64,000 bases of DNA from Ampullaceana balthica. Lineage: Eukaryota > Mollusca > Gastropoda > Lymnaeidae. The DNA is taken from contig CALYLW010001402.1 in NCBI GenBank assembly GCA_944989445.1, positions 1 to 64,000 on the forward strand, given 5' to 3'. The translations under genes were made by a program, and so were the position numbers. Of this stretch, positions 61,486 to 64,000 are shown piece by piece (the stretch's first letter is position 1; the number at the start of each line of letters is the position of its first letter). The notes beneath the pieces were generated by a model. The model made no database searches and was not told the DNA's origin. It saw nothing but the letters and a program-made list of their open reading frames with translations.

Positions 61486-61784
61486 AGCTGGATAGGACCC
61501 CAGTTTGAATTGCAGCCAGGGGCCCCGTGCAGTCTTAATCCGCCCCTGGGCTCCACAATTGACTTCTAAATAGACCTATCAGAAAAGATCAATAATAAGG
61601 TCAGTATGGGAATAAATGTTCTTGAACGAGTTGTCGCAGACATAATTACTACGTCAGAGAGTGGTTTAACTGTCAGATGAGATGTATGTAAGCAAGTGTA
61701 TACTTTACTTTTCAGATTTTTATCATGTTTCATGGATGTGTTAGATCAGTGGTTCTCAACCTGTGGTCCGCGGACCACTAGTGG

Positions 61785-62190
61785 TCCACGGGGATGTGCC
61801 TGGTGGTCCGCGGGGATGTGCCTGGTGGTCCGCGGGGATGTGGCTGGTGGTCCGCGGGGATGTACCTGGTGGTCCGCGGGGATGTACCTGGTGGTCCACG
61901 GGGATGTACCTGGTGGTCCACGGGGATGTGCCTGGTGGTCCGCGGGGATGTACCTGGTGGTCCGCGGAGATGTGCCTGGTGGTCCGCGGGGATGTGCCTG
62001 GTGGTCCGCGTGGATGTTCCTGGTGGTCCGCGGGGATGTGCCTAGTTGTCCGCAGGGATGTGCCTGGTGGTCCGCGTGGATGTGCCTGGTGGTCCGCGTG
62101 GATGTGCCTGGTGGTCCGCGGGGATATGCCTGGTGGTCCACGGGGATGTGCCTGGTGGTATGCGGGGATGTACCAGGTGGTCCGCGAGCA
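61785..62190. repeat. 22-bp minisatellite, about 18 copies, from the hAT subterminal region
   Basis: The unit is CTGGTGGTCCGCGGGGATGT then GC. The first instance is continuous with the terminus (GGTCCGCGGACCACTAGTGG). It is unusually GC-rich for the window. Three units make 66 bp, so all frames share related Trp/Gly-rich peptides, which are artefacts. Confidence 0.95.
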
Positions 62191-62482
62191 AATGATGAAA
62201 TTTTATTTTTTTAAATTAAAAACACGAAAAGGGAAACATGTTGTCACTTTTTAATATATTGATTAATTTAAATCACTCGAGGGCGATAACATAGCACCTA
62301 AAATAATGTTTTGATTCTGCTTTCTTTTAGCTATAACGGAAATCACATGATGTCACACTAGATTCTAGAATACTATAATTGTTATTAACATTAAAAAATA
62401 ATTCATTGAAACCATTTAGTAAATTAGCCTTAATTTGATATTACAATTATTAAAGTAATTAATAAATTAAATTGATTGACAC

Positions 62483-63185
62483 ATGGATAAATTTAGAATA
62501 AAGAAAACAACTAAACATAAGGACACAAATTATTGCTTAGACTCATCCTCAAAACATGTGTGTGAATCAAATTCAGTTGTGGAGAAAAAAAATGACGAAT
62601 ATACGACGTTGTGATGTAGAATATTCGTTCTTTGGGTTTATATGTTTTGATTGAAAATGATCAACTCAGATGAGAGTGTGTAATATGCCCGCTAATGGGT
62701 TGCTGTTCTGGATTACGTGGCTTTTTTGAAGAGCTGAATAAATTTAATTCATCTCTGCAAGGAAAGCTGACACATTTACTGACTCTAGTGAAAAAGTGTC
62801 AACTTTTACCCAAAAGCTTGACCTTTATAAAACAAGATTAGTTTAGGGTAACTTTGACATGATTGATCAATTGTATGAGTTTACCAATAAACCAGAAAAA
62901 GCTGAAAACAATAAGCAACTATTGAGAAATTTGATTTATAACCAAATTCAATCACCGCAGGATCAATTTAACTTCAACTTTGGTGATTTGAACATTCGGA
63001 GATTTCGTTGGTTTTCAGTCCGTTTCATGAACACATTGACTCGTTAAATTTACCAACATCGAATTTAAACGAATTTATTGACCTGACCAGCGATACTACT
63101 TTGAATATGGCGCATCAGAAAGTGAGTTTTTTGAAATTGTGGATTACTCAGAACTGTCTCAGAAATATTTAAAAATTATTTTACC
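62483..63185 (+). pseudogene. hAT transposase pseudogene, internally deleted
   Basis: Starts MDKFRIKKTTKHKD, continues VEKKNDEYTT and EYSFFGFICF (the region just before the BED finger in SCAND3/FAM200-type hAT proteins), then jumps near 62690 to a FEELNKFNSSLQGK-type block, YEFTNKPEKAENNKQLLRNL and QSPQDQFNFNFGDLNIR. The last part is collinear with 54500-54790. The catalytic core is missing. Frameshifts are frequent. Confidence 0.75.
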
Positions 63186-63214
63186 CCTTGCAAACATCAT
63201 ATCTTTATGATTGT

Positions 63215-63830
63215 CCCAACCTCCACCTGTAGTAATATTATCTTATATTACTATGTTAATATGTTTGTCAAACCTCCACCTGTAGTAATATTATATTATA
63301 TTACTATGATAATATGTTTGTCCTAACGTCCACCTGTAGTAATATAATCTTATATTACTATGATAATATGTTTGTCCTAACGTCCACCTGTAGTAATATT
63401 ATATTATATTACTATGATAATATGTTTGTCCTAACGTCCACCTGTAGTAATATAATCTTATATTACTATGATAATATGTTTGTCCTAACGTCCACATGTA
63501 GTAATATTATCTTATATTACTATGATAATATGTTTGTCCTAACGTCCACCTGTAGTAATAGTATCTTATATTACTATGATAATATGTTTGTCCTAACGTC
63601 CACCTGTAGTAATAGTATCTTATATTACTATGATAATATGTTTGTCCCAACGTCCACCTGTTGTAATATTATCTTATATTACTATGATAATATGTTTGTC
63701 CCAACGTCCACCCTGTAGTAATATTATCTTATATTACTATGATAATATGTTTGTCCTAACGTCCCCCTGTAGTAATATTATCTTATATTACTATGATAAT
63801 ATGTTTTCCTAACGTCCGCCTTTTGAAATA
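63215..63830. repeat. 54-bp minisatellite, about 11 copies
   Basis: The unit contains ATAATATGTTTGTCCTAACG, TCCACCTGTAGTAATATTAT and CTTATATTACTAT. AGTAATATTATCTTATATTACT is close to a palindrome within each unit. The 134-codon frame is an artefact of the unit length. Confidence 0.95.
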
Positions 63831-63884
63831 TTAACATCAATTGTTAACATATATTTATGTCTGATCTTTCTGTGACGTAATAGC

Positions 63885-64000
63885 AATCAGTATCAAGCAA
63901 GGACCAAATACCTCTATAAAACATTACAATCAGTAGCAAGCAAGGACCAAATAGCTCTATAAAACATTACAATCAGTAGCAAGCAAGGACCAAATACCTC
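63885..64000. repeat. 43-bp tandem repeat running off the window edge
   Basis: The unit contains CAATCAGTAGCAAGCAAGGA then CCAAATACCTCTATAAAACA. Nearly three copies are visible. Confidence 0.9.

Larger units (their letters stand above)
60639..61548 (+). mobile_element. GGCGGATTAAG hAT MITE with perfect 8-bp TSD
   Basis: Ends CTATGGCGGATTAAG and, inward from the right, CAGGGGCGGATTAAG. The identical 8-mer GGCTCCAC lies at 60631-60638 and 61549-61556. Copy I has the same flanks joined with one GGCTCCAC, a natural empty site. It contains a tRNA-like segment and a nested MITE. Confidence 0.9.
55690..61720 (+). repeat. Long dispersed repeat, copy III
   Basis: Collinear with copy II-a from GCTGTCGACGTTTACATGTC, through the CACATTTGTTACGATGCGTG block, the 24-bp array, AAAAAGCACCAGTATTGATC (60010-60029) and GTGGCTCCACAATTGACTTC, to about 61720, where it matches copy I near 20.1 kb. 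Insertions: an AAATCCTTTAT element, the array, and a hAT MITE. The outer AAGTGGC palindrome is decayed (60350-60370). Confidence 0.82.
61747..63210 (+). mobile_element. Second Charlie-like hAT, 3'-truncated
   Basis: Left end CAGTGGTTCTCAACCTGTGG, a standard Charlie-type terminus. The interior carries a 22-bp array and transposase remnants. The right end is replaced by the 54-bp array. Confidence 0.75.

Noticed and set aside
61696..62254. Trp/Gly-rich repeat proteins on the plus strand
   Set aside because: Three frames of a 22-bp minisatellite derived from a hAT end.

Overview
This is eukaryotic (animal) DNA: AT-rich, with no operons, no ribosome-binding sites and no intact host gene. It is an intergenic block built almost entirely of mobile elements, long inverted repeats and tandem arrays. 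The transposon mix (Charlie-like and ZMYM1-like hAT elements, Tx1-like LINEs, a second LINE family ending in a C2H2-like finger, Helitron-like elements, a SINE-like module) fits an invertebrate, and a mollusc is my best guess. That guess is weak, because no host gene is present to anchor it.

Layout. 1-9.8 kb: a Helitron-type fragment with a 31-bp array, then a roughly 9 kb composite (762-9812). Its two ends are about 1 kb inverted arms, each marked by two short palindromes, and its core holds three tandem arrays, including about 46 copies of a 66-bp unit. A 2196-bp hAT-type element with a perfect 8-bp target duplication (TAACAATG) interrupts the left arm. 10-20 kb: a TAGGGCTG-ended element, a decayed Tx1 LINE piece, another arm, a 3 kb ZMYM1-like hAT with a broken transposase and a 19-bp array grown from its coding end, then more arrays. 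20-24 kb: inverted copy (I) of a long repeat whose direct copies (II, III) lie at 36-43 kb and 56-62 kb. 24.46-24.76 kb: a broken copy of the start of the translation factor eIF2-alpha, the only host-gene-derived sequence I recognise. 25-29 kb: small arrays and a compact arm-array-arm element. 31-36 kb: a minus-strand Tx1-like LINE with an open ORF1 and a defective ORF2. 37.3-39.7 kb: a short Helitron with textbook ends and a 5'-truncated LINE. 43-48.5 kb: nested hAT MITEs, one carrying a 3.8 kb Helitron-like element. 53-55 kb and 62-63 kb: remains of Charlie-like hAT transposases.

Two themes link the window. First, the same pair of palindromes (AAGTGGC..GCCACTT and AGCACCGGTGCT, about 350 bp apart) recurs about ten times in both orientations, mostly flanking tandem arrays. 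This suggests an unclassified family of long-inverted-repeat elements with minisatellite cores. Second, at several loci the array unit can be matched to a single-copy segment of the element that hosts it, so the arrays look like local amplifications of transposon sequence. The long reading frames across the arrays follow from unit lengths divisible by three and are not genes.
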